Shown here: one piece after another, positions 25,792-35,094 of the stretch
Numbering within the stretch: the first letter of the stretch is position 1
Layout: each line of letters starts with the position of its first letter
From: Novosphingobium sp. B1
Lineage (GTDB): Bacteria; Pseudomonadota; Alphaproteobacteria; Sphingomonadales; Sphingomonadaceae
DNA length: 64,000 nt
Direction: 5' to 3'
Assembly (NCBI RefSeq): GCF_900176395.1
Contig: NZ_FWXL01000004.1
Coordinates: forward strand, 1-64,000
Position numbers and translations under genes: made by a program
Notes under the pieces: model-generated
What the model was told of the DNA's origin: nothing
Seen by the model: the letters and a program-made list of their open reading frames with translations, nothing else
Databases searched by the model: none

Positions 25792-26251
25792 TCGACTGTT
25801 CCTTCACCGGCTCCATCACCACGAAAGTGCTGGTGTTCGAGACATGCGGCAGCGTGGAGATCTTCTCGCCCAGCACCATGCGGAAGCGGCGGATATCGGC
25901 AGTGCGGACTTTCAGCAGGTAATCGAAATTGCCGGCGATCATGTGCGCTTCCTCGATCTCGGGAATGGCCATGACCCCGCGGTTGAACTCGGCCAGTGCC
26001 TGCTCGCGCGTATCGGACAGCTTCACTTCGGTGAAAGCGACGTGCTCCAGCCCGAGCTGCGCCATGTCCACCACTGCCCGGAAGCCGCGGATCACGCCGT
26101 CGTCGATCAGGCGCTTCAACCGCACCTGGCATGGCGTCTTGGAAAGTCCAACCTTTTCAGCAAGTTCGGTGATTGGCATGCGCCCGTCGCGGGCCAAGAG
26201 ATCGATGATCTTCCGGTCAAACTGGTCGATCTGCCTATCCTTGCCGTTCAT
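25781..26251 (-). CDS. putR: Lrp/AsnC-family regulator, probably of putA
   Basis: 156-residue Lrp-type protein: winged helix DQFDRKIIDLLARDGRM followed by ELAEKVGLSKTPCQVRLKRL, then the RAM ligand-binding domain with MIAGNFDYLLKVRTADI. Diverges from putA across 104 bp, the standard arrangement of PutR, the proline-responsive activator of alphaproteobacterial putA. ATG at 26251 was chosen; longer starts to 26356 would run into the putA start. The name follows from context rather than specific residues. Confidence 0.85.
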   Translation of the reverse strand: MNGKDRQIDQFDRKIIDLLARDGRMPITELAEKVGLSKTPCQVRLKRLIDDGVIRGFRAVVDMAQLGLEHVAFTEVKLSDTREQALAEFNRGVMAIPEIEEAHMIAGNFDYLLKVRTADIRRFRMVLGEKISTLPHVSNTSTFVVMEPVKEQSIRV

Positions 26252-26355
26252 TGCACCGATTTCCTTGCATTCTTGTCGCAATTTATAGTCGATTTGCCCA
26301 GCATCTGCCATTTCAAAAGTCAGACCGCCTTGGCCTGCGCTGTTATTCTGGCGCA

Positions 26356-29300
26356 ATGACCCTTCACGCCCCCTTTTCGCAGTTTGCCCCGGCGCTCGCC
26401 GCTGGTGCTGTCTCGCCGCTCCGTGCCGCGATCACCGCCGCTACCCGCCGCCCGGAACGCGAATACATCGCCGAACTGCTTCCGCAGGCGACCCTGCCCG
26501 AACCCATCCGCGCTTCGGCACAGGCGCTTGCCCGCGCGCTGGTCGAGGCGTTGCGCGGCAAGCCGCGGGGCAACGGCGTCGATCAGCTCGTGCAGGAATA
26601 TGCGCTGTCGACGCAGGAAGGCGTCGCGCTGATGTGCCTTGCCGAAGCCCTGCTGCGCATTCCCGACAATGCCACGCGCGACGATCTGATCCGCGACAAG
26701 ATCGCCGGCGGTGACTGGCTCGCCCATCTTGGTGCTGATCGTTCGCTGTTCGTCAATGCCGCCACGTGGGGCCTGGTCGTCACCGGGAAGCTGACCTCGA
26801 GCGTGGACGATGCCGGACTTGGCAGCGCGCTGACCCGTCTACTGGCCCGCGCCGGCGAACCGGTCATCCGTCGCGGCGTCGATCTTGCCATGCGCATGAT
26901 GGGCGAACAGTTCGTCACCGGCGAGACCATTGCCGATGCGCTCAAGCGCGCCCGCCCGCTCGAGGAGCGCGGCTTCCGCTACAGCTACGACATGCTCGGC
27001 GAAGCGGCGACGACTGCCAAGGACGCCGCACGCTATTTCGCCGACTACGAGAACGCCATCCATGCCATCGGCAAGGCCGCGGCGGGGCGCGGTGTCTATG
27101 AAGGCCCCGGCATCTCGATCAAGCTGTCCGCGCTCCACCCGCGCTACTCCCGTGCACAACAGCATCGCGTGATGGCCGAGCTGCTGCCCCGCGTTAAGAC
27201 CCTCGCCGCGCTTGCCCTGCGCTATGACATCGGCCTCAACATCGATGCCGAGGAAGCCGACCGGCTCGAGATCTCGCTTGACCTGCTCGAAGCCCTTGCC
27301 TGCGATCCCGAACTTGCCGGCTGGAACGGCCTCGGCTTCGTCGTCCAGGCCTATGGCAAGCGCTGCCCGTTCGTGATCGACTGGATCGTCGACCTTGCCC
27401 GCCGTTCGGGCCGGCGCATCATGGTCCGCCTCGTCAAGGGCGCCTACTGGGACGCCGAGATCAAGCGCGCGCAGGTAGAGGGGCAGGCCGACTTCCCGGT
27501 CTATACCCGCAAGGTCCACACCGATGTCGCCTACATCGCCTGCGCCCGGCGCCTGCTCGCCGCCCGCTCGTGCATCTTCCCGCAATTTGCCACGCACAAT
27601 GCCCAGACCCTGGCGACGATCCACGCGATGGCCGGCCCGGACTTCGCGGTGGGCGATTACGAATTCCAGTGCCTCCATGGCATGGGCGAACCGCTATACG
27701 ACGAAGTTGTCGGCCCCCGGAAGCTGAACCGCCCCTGCCGCATCTACGCCCCGGTCGGCACCCACGAGACGCTCCTCGCCTATCTCGTCCGCCGTTTGCT
27801 GGAGAACGGCGCAAACTCCTCGTTCGTGAACCGCATCGCCAATCCGGAGGTGCCGGTGGAGGAGATCATCGCCGATCCGGTGGCCGAGGTCGCGACGAGC
27901 GCCGATCCGGGCGCGCCACATCAGCTGATCGCCCTGCCCTCGGCGCTCTATCCCGACCGCCGCAACAGCGCCGGGCTGGACCTTGCCGACGAGTCCGCGC
28001 TGGCCGTGCTGGGGGACCGCTTTCATGCCGCCGCGCTGATCCCGCGCCATGCCGCACCTACCGCCGACCTGCCCGAAACCTCCCCGCGACCTGTGCGCAA
28101 CCCTGCAGACCTTCGCGATACCGTCGGCATGGTGCGCGAGGCCCTGCCGGAAGCGGTCGATGAGGCCCATCGCCTTGCCGCTGCCTCGCGCTGGGGCGCA
28201 ACGCCGCTGGCCGCGCGCGCCATCGTGCTCGAACGCGCCGCCAGCGCGATGCAGGCCGCCATGCCCGAACTGATCGCCCTTACCGTGCGCGAGGCCGGCA
28301 AGTCCGTTCCGAACGCGATTGCCGAGGTGCGCGAGGCGATCGATTTCCTGCGCTATTACGCCAGCCAGAAGGCGGTCCTTGCTGGGTCGCAACCGCTGGG
28401 CGTTGCGGTGTGCATCAGCCCGTGGAACTTCCCGCTGGCGATCTTCACCGGGCAGGTCGCCGCCGCCCTGATGGCGGGCAACGCCGCCCTTGCCAAGCCG
28501 GCCGAGGAAACCCCGCTGATCGCCGCCGAAGCGGTGCGCATCCTGCACGAAGCCGGCGTCCCCGACGATGCCCTGATCCTGCTGCCGGGCGATGGCCGGA
28601 TCGGTGCCGCGCTGGTCGCGGCCCCCACCACGGCTGCCGTGCTGTTCACCGGCTCGACCGAAGTGGGCCGGCTGATCCAGCGCCAGCTTGCCACGCGGCT
28701 TTCGCCTGCTGGCCGCCCGATCCCGCTCATCGCTGAGACCGGCGGGCAGAACGCGATGATCGTCGACAGTTCAGCCCTGCCTGAACAGGTCGTCGCCGAT
28801 GTCATCGCCTCGGCCTTCGACAGCGCCGGGCAGCGCTGCTCGGCGCTGCGCGTGCTGTGCCTGCAGCAAGACATCGCCGACCATGTGCTGGCGATGCTGC
28901 GCGGCGCGCTTGCCGAACTCAAGGTCGCGCCGACAGATGCGCTCAGCGCCGACATCGGTCCTGTCATCACTGCCGACGCGCGCGAGGCCATCGAGGCGCA
29001 CATCGCGCGGCTCAACACGGCAGGCTGCCCGATCGAGCGACTTCCGCTCAGTCCCGAAACCGACCATGGCACTTTCGTTGCGCCAACGATCATCGAACTG
29101 ATCGACCCCGACCTGCTGACCGGCGAAGTGTTCGGGCCAGTGCTTCACGTGATCCGCTTTGCCCGCGCCGACATGGACGCGCTGGTCGAGCGCATCAACG
29201 CCTGGGGTTATGGCCTGACATTTGGCCTGCACACCCGCTTGGACGAGACGGTGGCCCGTGTCATGGCGCGTGCCCACGCCGGCAACATCTATGTCAACCG

Positions 29301-29805
29301 CAACGTCATCGGCGCCGTCGTGGGCGTGCAGCCGTTCGGCGGGCACGGGCTTTCCGGCACTGGCCCCAAGGCGGGCGGACCGCTTTACCTGCGCCGCCTC
29401 GTCAGTTCCGCGCCTTGTGCGCCTGCCGTCGGCCTGGGTGAACACGAACTGGCTGGCCCGGTGGGCGAGCGCAACGTCCATGCCCTGCGGCCGGTCGGCA
29501 AGGTTCTGATCGCCGCGCAGGATGCCGAAAGGCTGGCACGGCTCGAGGCGCGCGTCCTGCGCCTTGGCGGCCAGGCAATCACGGCCGAACCCGGTTGGCA
29601 GGCACATGCCCCCTTTGCCAGAGCGCTGGTCGACGGCGACGCTGCCTTTACCGGCGCGATCCAGCAGGCCGTGGCGGTCCTCGATGGTCCGATCGTGCCG
29701 GTTCTCACCCCCGCAGATGGCGACGCCATGCTGGTGGGCGAGGTTTCGCTGTCGATCAACACCACCGCAGCCGGAGGCAACGCCAGCCTCATGGCCATGG
29801 CCTGA
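26356..29805 (+). CDS. putA: Bifunctional proline dehydrogenase / L-glutamate gamma-semialdehyde dehydrogenase
   Basis: Oxidises proline to glutamate in two steps, passing the intermediate internally. 1149 residues: PRODH barrel (YEGPGISIKLSALHPRY, RLVKGAYWDAEIKRAQ, ATHNAQTL), then an ALDH domain with SPWNFPLAIFTGQ and the catalytic cysteine in AGQRCSALRV, then about 130 more residues ending NTTAAGGNASLM, the C-terminal domain of type B PutA. It begins directly before the alpha-domain with no ribbon-helix-helix, so it should not repress itself; the divergent Lrp regulator fills that role. The ATG at 26356 was chosen over a frame extending into the lrp gene. Confidence 0.96.
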   Translation: MTLHAPFSQFAPALAAGAVSPLRAAITAATRRPEREYIAELLPQATLPEPIRASAQALARALVEALRGKPRGNGVDQLVQEYALSTQEGVALMCLAEALLRIPDNATRDDLIRDKIAGGDWLAHLGADRSLFVNAATWGLVVTGKLTSSVDDAGLGSALTRLLARAGEPVIRRGVDLAMRMMGEQFVTGETIADALKRARPLEERGFRYSYDMLGEAATTAKDAARYFADYENAIHAIGKAAAGRGVYEGPGISIKLSALHPRYSRAQQHRVMAELLPRVKTLAALALRYDIGLNIDAEEADRLEISLDLLEALACDPELAGWNGLGFVVQAYGKRCPFVIDWIVDLARRSGRRIMVRLVKGAYWDAEIKRAQVEGQADFPVYTRKVHTDVAYIACARRLLAARSCIFPQFATHNAQTLATIHAMAGPDFAVGDYEFQCLHGMGEPLYDEVVGPRKLNRPCRIYAPVGTHETLLAYLVRRLLENGANSSFVNRIANPEVPVEEIIADPVAEVATSADPGAPHQLIALPSALYPDRRNSAGLDLADESALAVLGDRFHAAALIPRHAAPTADLPETSPRPVRNPADLRDTVGMVREALPEAVDEAHRLAAASRWGATPLAARAIVLERAASAMQAAMPELIALTVREAGKSVPNAIAEVREAIDFLRYYASQKAVLAGSQPLGVAVCISPWNFPLAIFTGQVAAALMAGNAALAKPAEETPLIAAEAVRILHEAGVPDDALILLPGDGRIGAALVAAPTTAAVLFTGSTEVGRLIQRQLATRLSPAGRPIPLIAETGGQNAMIVDSSALPEQVVADVIASAFDSAGQRCSALRVLCLQQDIADHVLAMLRGALAELKVAPTDALSADIGPVITADAREAIEAHIARLNTAGCPIERLPLSPETDHGTFVAPTIIELIDPDLLTGEVFGPVLHVIRFARADMDALVERINAWGYGLTFGLHTRLDETVARVMARAHAGNIYVNRNVIGAVVGVQPFGGHGLSGTGPKAGGPLYLRRLVSSAPCAPAVGLGEHELAGPVGERNVHALRPVGKVLIAAQDAERLARLEARVLRLGGQAITAEPGWQAHAPFARALVDGDAAFTGAIQQAVAVLDGPIVPVLTPADGDAMLVGEVSLSINTTAAGGNASLMAMA

Positions 29806-29895
29806 GCCGCAGGCACGAACCTTGACTGCCCTCTTCCGGACGGTTGCCTGACACCTGCCACATTGTTAGGCTGCCAAACGGAAGAGGAGCAGTGC

Positions 29896-30813
29896 ATGGC
29901 TGGCAAGACACGCGATTTCCGCGGCAAGACCGCATTCATAACCGGCGGCACGAATGGCATCGGCTTCGGCATCGCGCGCGCCTTTGCGATGGCCGGGATC
30001 GATCTCGTCCTGTCGTATCGCAAGGAGCAGGATCGCGAGGACGCGGCACGCTGGCTGGCCGACAATGGCGTGCCCCCGGCGCGCTACGTCCCACTCGACG
30101 TGACCGACCGCGCCCGCTTTGCCGAGGTCGCAGCGGAAGTCGGCAAGGTGCACATCCTCGTCAACAATGCCGGGGTCAGTGTCTTTGGCCCGACCGACGA
30201 GGCGAGCTACGCCGATTACGACTGGATCATGGGGGTGAACTTCGGTGGCGTGGTCAATGGCCTCGTCTCCTTCCTGCCTGGCATGAAGGCGCATGGCGAA
30301 GGCGGGCATGTGGTCAACGTCGCCTCGATGGCGGCCTATCTCTCCGGGCCACAGGCCGGCATCTACACAGCCAGCAAGTTTGCGGTACGCGGGCTTACCG
30401 AATCGCTGCGCTACAATCTCGCCCCGCATGGCATCGGCGTTTCTTTGATGTGCCCCGGCCTGACTCGCACGAATGCCTGGACCAGTGCTCTCAAGCGCCC
30501 CGAAGACTTCGCAGACTCCGGCTTTGCACCTGCCGACGCAAATGAACTCGAACAGTTCGGCACGGCGTTCGAACTCGGCATGGACCCTCTGGAGGTCGGC
30601 CGGAAAACACTGGACGGGATTATAGAGAACCGTGGCCTGATCTTGACCCACGGCGAGTTCGCACAGGATTTCGAGGAAATCTTCCGCACCTTGATCGAGG
30701 CCCTGCCCAACGAACCGGTGCCCGAAGGCCGCCTGCACATCGAACGCCTGCGCCGCGAGGCCAACCGCGCCGCTGCGCAGGGCCAATTGATCGGGCTTTC
30801 GGACCTGACCTGA
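29896..30813 (+). CDS. Short-chain dehydrogenase/reductase
   Basis: 305-residue SDR. Cofactor site TGGTNGIGFGIARAF near the N-terminus, NNAGVSVFGPTDE, then the catalytic Ser in VNVASMAAYLSG and Y-x3-K in IYTASKFAVRGL. RKEQDRED after strand 2 lacks an acidic residue at the usual NAD-selecting place, so NADP is plausible. Start ATG at 29896 follows GAGGAG. Placed 90 nt after putA but with its own strong ribosome-binding site; the substrate cannot be predicted. Confidence 0.85.
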   Translation: MAGKTRDFRGKTAFITGGTNGIGFGIARAFAMAGIDLVLSYRKEQDREDAARWLADNGVPPARYVPLDVTDRARFAEVAAEVGKVHILVNNAGVSVFGPTDEASYADYDWIMGVNFGGVVNGLVSFLPGMKAHGEGGHVVNVASMAAYLSGPQAGIYTASKFAVRGLTESLRYNLAPHGIGVSLMCPGLTRTNAWTSALKRPEDFADSGFAPADANELEQFGTAFELGMDPLEVGRKTLDGIIENRGLILTHGEFAQDFEEIFRTLIEALPNEPVPEGRLHIERLRREANRAAAQGQLIGLSDLT

Positions 30814-30814
30814 T

Positions 30815-30853
30815 GAAAAAACGGGGCGCCGACGTTATCCGCCCGCGCCCCGT
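30815..30853 (-). terminator. Intrinsic terminator of the tRNA-Leu transcript
   Basis: Read on the minus strand, ACGGGGCG and CGCCCCGT form an 8-bp GC-rich stem (30821-30853) followed by six T residues (A run 30815-30820). It lies 100 nt beyond the tRNA 3' end. Confidence 0.7.
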
Positions 30854-30952
30854 GAAAGGGTCATACGTCTCATCCTGCCAACATAACTCGACAGGCGGCG
30901 AATGGTTCCGGATGTAGGGTAGCCCGAAGGCAAGGATCACACTGCAGGGTGA

Positions 30953-31039
30953 TGGTGCGGTCGAGAAGACTCGAACTTCCACGGGCTTTCGCCCACAACG
31001 ACCTCAACGTTGCGCGTCTACCAATTCCGCCACGACCGC
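30953..31039 (-). tRNA. tRNA-Leu (anticodon GAG)
   Basis: Minus-strand cloverleaf: acceptor GCGGTCG pairs with CGACCGC, D-arm GGCGGAATTGGTAGACGC, anticodon stem CAACG/CGTTG with loop TTGAGGT giving anticodon GAG, a long variable arm (TGGGCGAAAGCCCG) as expected for class II leucine tRNA, and TTCGAGT in the T-loop. The 3' CCA is encoded at 30953-30955. It reads CUC and CUU codons. Confidence 0.95.
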
Positions 31040-31182
31040 AAAATCATACGGGGTGTCCGACCTGTGATCGGCGCCCCGTGGTGGGGTAGGAGCGCGCCCC
31101 TAGCAAAGGAGTTTGGTGTGCGCAACAAGCTTGCCGAACATTTTTTGCGAGGACGGGTGAAAACTCGCGCCCCTTGCCGAAA

Positions 31183-32025
31183 TCAGTCAGGCTTCCAGCC
31201 GATTTCGGCGACCTTCGCGGTCTTGGGCACATCGGTCACGGCGGCGTTCACCGTGACGCTTTCACCCGGGGCGAGTTCGTCCTTGGGCGGCGGCACTTCC
31301 CAGGTCTTGATCACCTTGTCGCGGGAATCGCGCAAGACGATCAGGATTTCCGGCAGGGCGCGCACGTCCTTGCCGACATTGGTCACGGTGCCGCTGGCGC
31401 CGAAGTATTCCGTTCCGTTGGGAAGCTGGCGGCGGTCCTGCTTTTCCGGCGGAAAGGACAGTTGCAGATCGGGCCGATCGGCTCCGAAGGTCTGCCCGCT
31501 GCCAGGGATCCACTGCGGCACCCCATAGTACCAGGCCGCCGTGCCCAGACCGCCAACGGTAAGTGCGAAGGCCACTGCAGCGATCGTCCACAGCTTGGCC
31601 GGGTTGCGGCGCGGCCGGAACGGCGGCTGGTGATCGAAAGGCGAAGGCGCGTCCTCAACCTCTGGCGCGACGAAGGTACGGCGTGCCTGATGCGGCAAAG
31701 GTGGCGGCGTTGGCGGCTCTGCCTGAGCTGGCGCGCTGTCCATGCCGAATGCCGGCGCGGGCCCGACCGAACGCTGCTCCACCGATGCCACGGCTGGTTC
31801 CGGTGTGGGCACGGGCGCTTCCTGCGTGACAGCAGGCGCTGCCGGATCCGGGGCCGGCGTGGCCGTCAGCGGCGCTGCTGGCGCTTCTTCGCGCGGTTCA
31901 AGCTCTGGCCCGTTCTGGAACCAGGAGTGCCGGCACCGTGCGCAACGCACCGTGCGGCCATCCACGCCAATCGCACTGTCGGGAACGACATAGCGCGTCG
32001 AGCAGGCGGGGCACGCAATGATCAT
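31183..32025 (-). CDS. MJ0042-type zinc-ribbon membrane protein
   Basis: 280 residues. The N-terminus has paired cysteines CPACSTRY and CARCRHSW, the zinc-finger of the MJ0042/zinc-ribbon family. A long Pro/Ala/Glu-rich region follows, then one membrane segment (WTIAAVAFALTVGGLGTAAWYYG) and a periplasmic domain resembling the DUF3426 type with SGTVTNVGKD and LAPGESVTV. The divergent position next to ftsE is common in sphingomonads. Function is unknown; an envelope or division link is inference from position. Confidence 0.78.
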   Translation of the reverse strand: MIIACPACSTRYVVPDSAIGVDGRTVRCARCRHSWFQNGPELEPREEAPAAPLTATPAPDPAAPAVTQEAPVPTPEPAVASVEQRSVGPAPAFGMDSAPAQAEPPTPPPLPHQARRTFVAPEVEDAPSPFDHQPPFRPRRNPAKLWTIAAVAFALTVGGLGTAAWYYGVPQWIPGSGQTFGADRPDLQLSFPPEKQDRRQLPNGTEYFGASGTVTNVGKDVRALPEILIVLRDSRDKVIKTWEVPPPKDELAPGESVTVNAAVTDVPKTAKVAEIGWKPD

Positions 32026-32172
32026 GCTTCGGATTAAGCAGGGGCTTTCGGCAGAAACAATAGCGTCATGAGCGAAGAAACGCCTTCACGGCCTTTTTTC
32101 CACATGGATTGCCGCGTATAGCCCTTCGGGCGTAACCACCATCGCCATGCAAACGGGTACAGTCTCCATCTC

Positions 32173-32922
32173 ATGAGCCAGCAAGACGATGTGGAGATTG
32201 TACACTTCGACAATGTCGGGCTGCGATACGGCACCGGCAAGGAAGTGCTGACTGATGTCAGCTTCACCCTTTATTCCGGGCGGTTCTATTTTCTTACCGG
32301 GGCTTCGGGGGCAGGCAAGACGAGCATGCTCAAGCTGCTCTACCTCGCGCAGCGCCCGTCGCGCGGGCTGATCCGGATGTTCGGGACCGATGCGATCACC
32401 TTGCCCCGGGATCGCCTGCCCGGCTTCCGCCGCCGGCTTGGCGTGGTTTTCCAGGACTTCCGGCTGGTTCCGCACCTTTCCGCCTTCGACAATGTCGCCC
32501 TGCCCTTGCGTGTCGCCGGCGTGCCCGAGCGTGACATCGTCAAGCCAGTGACCGACATGCTCGATTGGGTCGGCCTGGGAGACCGCAGCACGGCCCGGCC
32601 GGCAACGCTCTCGGGCGGGGAACAGCAGCGCGTCGCCATTGCCCGCGCCGTGATCGGCCGCCCCGACATGCTGGTGGCGGACGAGCCGACCGGCAACGTG
32701 GATCCCGAAATGGCCGTGAAGCTGCTGCGGCTGTTCGAGGCCCTCAATCGCCTCGGCACGACCGTCGTCGTCGCTACGCACGATGTCCATCTCATCCGGC
32801 AGGTGCCCGAATCCCTGATCATGCGGCTCGACAAGGGCCGGCTGTCGGATCCGACCGGAGCATTGCGCTATCCGCCGCGCCGGGTCAGCGCGCCGGCACG
32901 CGTCGAGTTTCCCGGAACGTGA
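32173..32922 (+). CDS. ftsE: Cell-division ABC transporter ATP-binding protein FtsE
   Basis: ATPase of the FtsEX complex, which sits at the septum and controls peptidoglycan hydrolases. Walker [11 protein letters not shown]-loop VVFQDFRL, signature [14 protein letters not shown], Walker [13 protein letters not shown], and switch ATHDVHL are all present in 249 residues. Its TGA overlaps the GTG of ftsX (GTGA). It lies divergent from the zinc-ribbon gene. Confidence 0.95.
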   Translation: MSQQDDVEIVHFDNVGLRYGTGKEVLTDVSFTLYSGRFYFLTGASGAGKTSMLKLLYLAQRPSRGLIRMFGTDAITLPRDRLPGFRRRLGVVFQDFRLVPHLSAFDNVALPLRVAGVPERDIVKPVTDMLDWVGLGDRSTARPATLSGGEQQRVAIARAVIGRPDMLVADEPTGNVDPEMAVKLLRLFEALNRLGTTVVVATHDVHLIRQVPESLIMRLDKGRLSDPTGALRYPPRRVSAPARVEFPGT

Positions 32923-33854
32923 CGATCCTGCAGACCTTCGGGCAATCCCTGCGCGGCGAGTGGCGCGAACGCAACGGCGCCGAAAGCCGGCTTCTGCCTC
33001 AGGGCAAGCTGTCCGGGCCCATGCCGTGGGTCATCGCCATCATGATCGGGCTGACCGTGTTGGCAACGACCAGCGGACTTGCCTTGCGCAACACGGCCCG
33101 CGCCGCCAATGCAGACGTCAAGGGCGGGGTCACCGTGCAGATCGTGCACGGCGCGCCGCGAGAGCGTGACCGGCAAGCACGATCGGCACTGGCTGCACTC
33201 GAACTGGCGCCGGGCATCGCCTCGGCCCGGCTGGTCCCGCAGCATGAACTCGATGCGCTGGTCGAACCATGGTTGGGCACTGCGGTGGGCGACGATGTGA
33301 ACGCCCTTCCCGTGCCGGCGCTGATCGATCTGCGACTGACCGGCCCGGTCGATCAGGCCCGGCTGGATAGCCTGCGCGCACTGGTCCGCCAGAAGGCTCC
33401 CGCCGCCCGTGTCGATGCGCAGGCAAGCTGGCTGGCGCCGGTGTTCAAGGCGATAAGTGGGTTGCAGTGGCTGGCCGCGGGCCTGATTGGCCTGCTGGCT
33501 TTTGCCACTGTGGCCACAGTGCTGCTGGCATCGCGCAATGCCTTGGGAAATCATCGCGGCACGATTGAGATCGTCCACATGCTGGGCGGCACCGACAAGC
33601 AGATTGCGCGCATTTTCCAGCGCTCGATGGCGATCGATGCGGCAGCCGGCGGTGTTGGCGGGTTGCTGCTTGGCGTTGTCGCGACGAGCCTGCTCGGCCG
33701 GCAGTTCTCGGCGCTGGGTTCGGGGATGATCGGATCGGCCGACCTTGGCTGGGGCGACTGGCTGATTGTGTGCTGCATTCCCATCGGCGGCGTGCTGCTG
33801 GCGGTCGTCACCGCCCGTCTGAGCGTGCTGGGCGCGTTGAGGCGGATGCTGTGA
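32919..33854 (+). CDS. ftsX: Cell-division protein FtsX
   Basis: Permease-like partner of FtsE. The GTG at 32919 gives 311 residues: a cytoplasmic N-terminus, a first membrane segment (WVIAIMIGLTVLATTSGLAL), a periplasmic loop of about 150 residues, then three more membrane segments near 180-200, 235-260 and 280-300. EIVHMLGGTDKQIARIFQ is the conserved FtsX cytoplasmic loop. Start and stop overlap both neighbours by 4 nt. Confidence 0.92.
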   Translation: MTILQTFGQSLRGEWRERNGAESRLLPQGKLSGPMPWVIAIMIGLTVLATTSGLALRNTARAANADVKGGVTVQIVHGAPRERDRQARSALAALELAPGIASARLVPQHELDALVEPWLGTAVGDDVNALPVPALIDLRLTGPVDQARLDSLRALVRQKAPAARVDAQASWLAPVFKAISGLQWLAAGLIGLLAFATVATVLLASRNALGNHRGTIEIVHMLGGTDKQIARIFQRSMAIDAAAGGVGGLLLGVVATSLLGRQFSALGSGMIGSADLGWGDWLIVCCIPIGGVLLAVVTARLSVLGALRRML

Positions 33855-34399
33855 CCAGCAAGGGCATCTTCAGGCGGCTGCTGTCGCTGCTGCTGCTGGC
33901 GTGGGCGCTGGGCTTCATCTGGTTTGCGGTCTTCCTGCCGCGGCCGGTGATCGAACCGATGCGCACCGACGGCGTCGTTGCCCTGACTGGCGGCAGCGGA
34001 CGCATTCCGCACGCACTTGGCGTGATCGAGAAGGGCTATGCCCGCCGTCTGCTGGTTTCGGGCGTGGATCGCGAAGTGCGGCCGCGCGAATTTGCGGCCG
34101 AATACGAGGTGCCGCCGCGGCTCATGCAATGTTGCATCGTGCTGGGATACGATGCTGTCGACACTCGCACCAATGCGATGGAAACCGTGCGCTGGGTGCG
34201 GGAAAACCGGGTGCGATCGGTGCGACTGGTGACGACCGACTGGCACATGCGGCGCGCGGCCTTCGATCTTTCCGAAGCCGCGCCCAAGGATCTGATCATC
34301 ATCGAGGACGCGGTCGCCTCCAAACCGAGCTTCAAGATATTGTTCATCGAGTACAACAAGTTCGTCGCCAGAGTTCTCGCTTGGACAGTGGGCTGGTGA
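33851..34399 (+). CDS. YdcF/DUF218-family membrane-anchored protein
   Basis: 182 residues from a GTG at 33851: one N-terminal membrane anchor (LLSLLLLAWALGFIWFAVF), then a DUF218 domain with VVALTGGSGRIPHAL, LLVSGV, and DTRTNAMETVRW. In this family the TN-x-E motif and the following WHM (TTDWHMRRA) segment are typical. Related E. coli proteins act in envelope carbohydrate homeostasis. Located between ftsX and plsC with 4-nt overlaps at both ends, so envelope biogenesis is likely. Confidence 0.86.
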   Translation: MTSKGIFRRLLSLLLLAWALGFIWFAVFLPRPVIEPMRTDGVVALTGGSGRIPHALGVIEKGYARRLLVSGVDREVRPREFAAEYEVPPRLMQCCIVLGYDAVDTRTNAMETVRWVRENRVRSVRLVTTDWHMRRAAFDLSEAAPKDLIIIEDAVASKPSFKILFIEYNKFVARVLAWTVGW

Positions 34400-35094
34400 G
34401 CGTGCGGAAAATCCTCTCGATACCGCGCAGCCTGCTGTTCTACGTGGCGTTCTACCTGGGCTCGGTGGTCTTCGTGCTGGGATCGATCGCGCTGATGGCG
34501 ATCTGGGTGGACGGTTTCCGCACGGTGGTGCGTGGGTGGAGCGCGTGGCACAGGCTGTGCGCGCGGGTGCTGCTGGGCATCCGGGTCGAATTGGAGAACC
34601 CGGTATTCAAGCCGGGCGTGCTCTATGCGATCCGCCACGAATCCTTCTTCGAGGCGATCGACCTGCCCCGCCTGTTCCGGCTCCCCGTGGTCTTTGCCAA
34701 GGCCGAACTTCTCGCCATTCCGGGGTGGGGCCTGGCCGGACGCAACTTCGGGCTGATCGGCGTGGAGCGCGAAGCCGGGGCCAAGGCGCTGCGCACGATG
34801 CTGACCGAAGCCAGGCGACTGATGGCCGAAGACCGGCCGCTGATCATCTTCCCTGAAGGAACCCGCGTCCCCCATGGCGAGCGGCGGGCTCTGCAATCGG
34901 GTTTTGCCGGCATCTACAAGCTGCTGCGCCTGCCAGTCATCCCCGTCGCGGTCGACAGCGGGCCGCTCTATCACCGCACCTGGAAGCAGCAGGGGGTCAT
35001 CCGCTATCGCTTTGCCGAGGAAATCCCCGCCGGCCTGCCGCGCGAGGAAATCGAGGCGCGTGTCGAAGCGGCGATCAACGCTCTCAACGCATGA
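34396..35094 (+). CDS. plsC: 1-acyl-sn-glycerol-3-phosphate acyltransferase
   Basis: Makes phosphatidic acid from lysophosphatidic acid. One or two N-terminal membrane segments, then the acyltransferase motifs: RHESFFEAID (motif I), GWGLAGRNFG, FPEGTRVPHGE (motif III) and a VIPVAVDSG (motif IV). Motif I reads H-x4-E instead of the classic H-x4-D. The GTG at 34396 gives 232 residues and overlaps ydcF by 4 nt; it overlaps the Nramp gene by 4 nt. Confidence 0.88.
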   Translation: MSVRKILSIPRSLLFYVAFYLGSVVFVLGSIALMAIWVDGFRTVVRGWSAWHRLCARVLLGIRVELENPVFKPGVLYAIRHESFFEAIDLPRLFRLPVVFAKAELLAIPGWGLAGRNFGLIGVEREAGAKALRTMLTEARRLMAEDRPLIIFPEGTRVPHGERRALQSGFAGIYKLLRLPVIPVAVDSGPLYHRTWKQQGVIRYRFAEEIPAGLPREEIEARVEAAINALNA

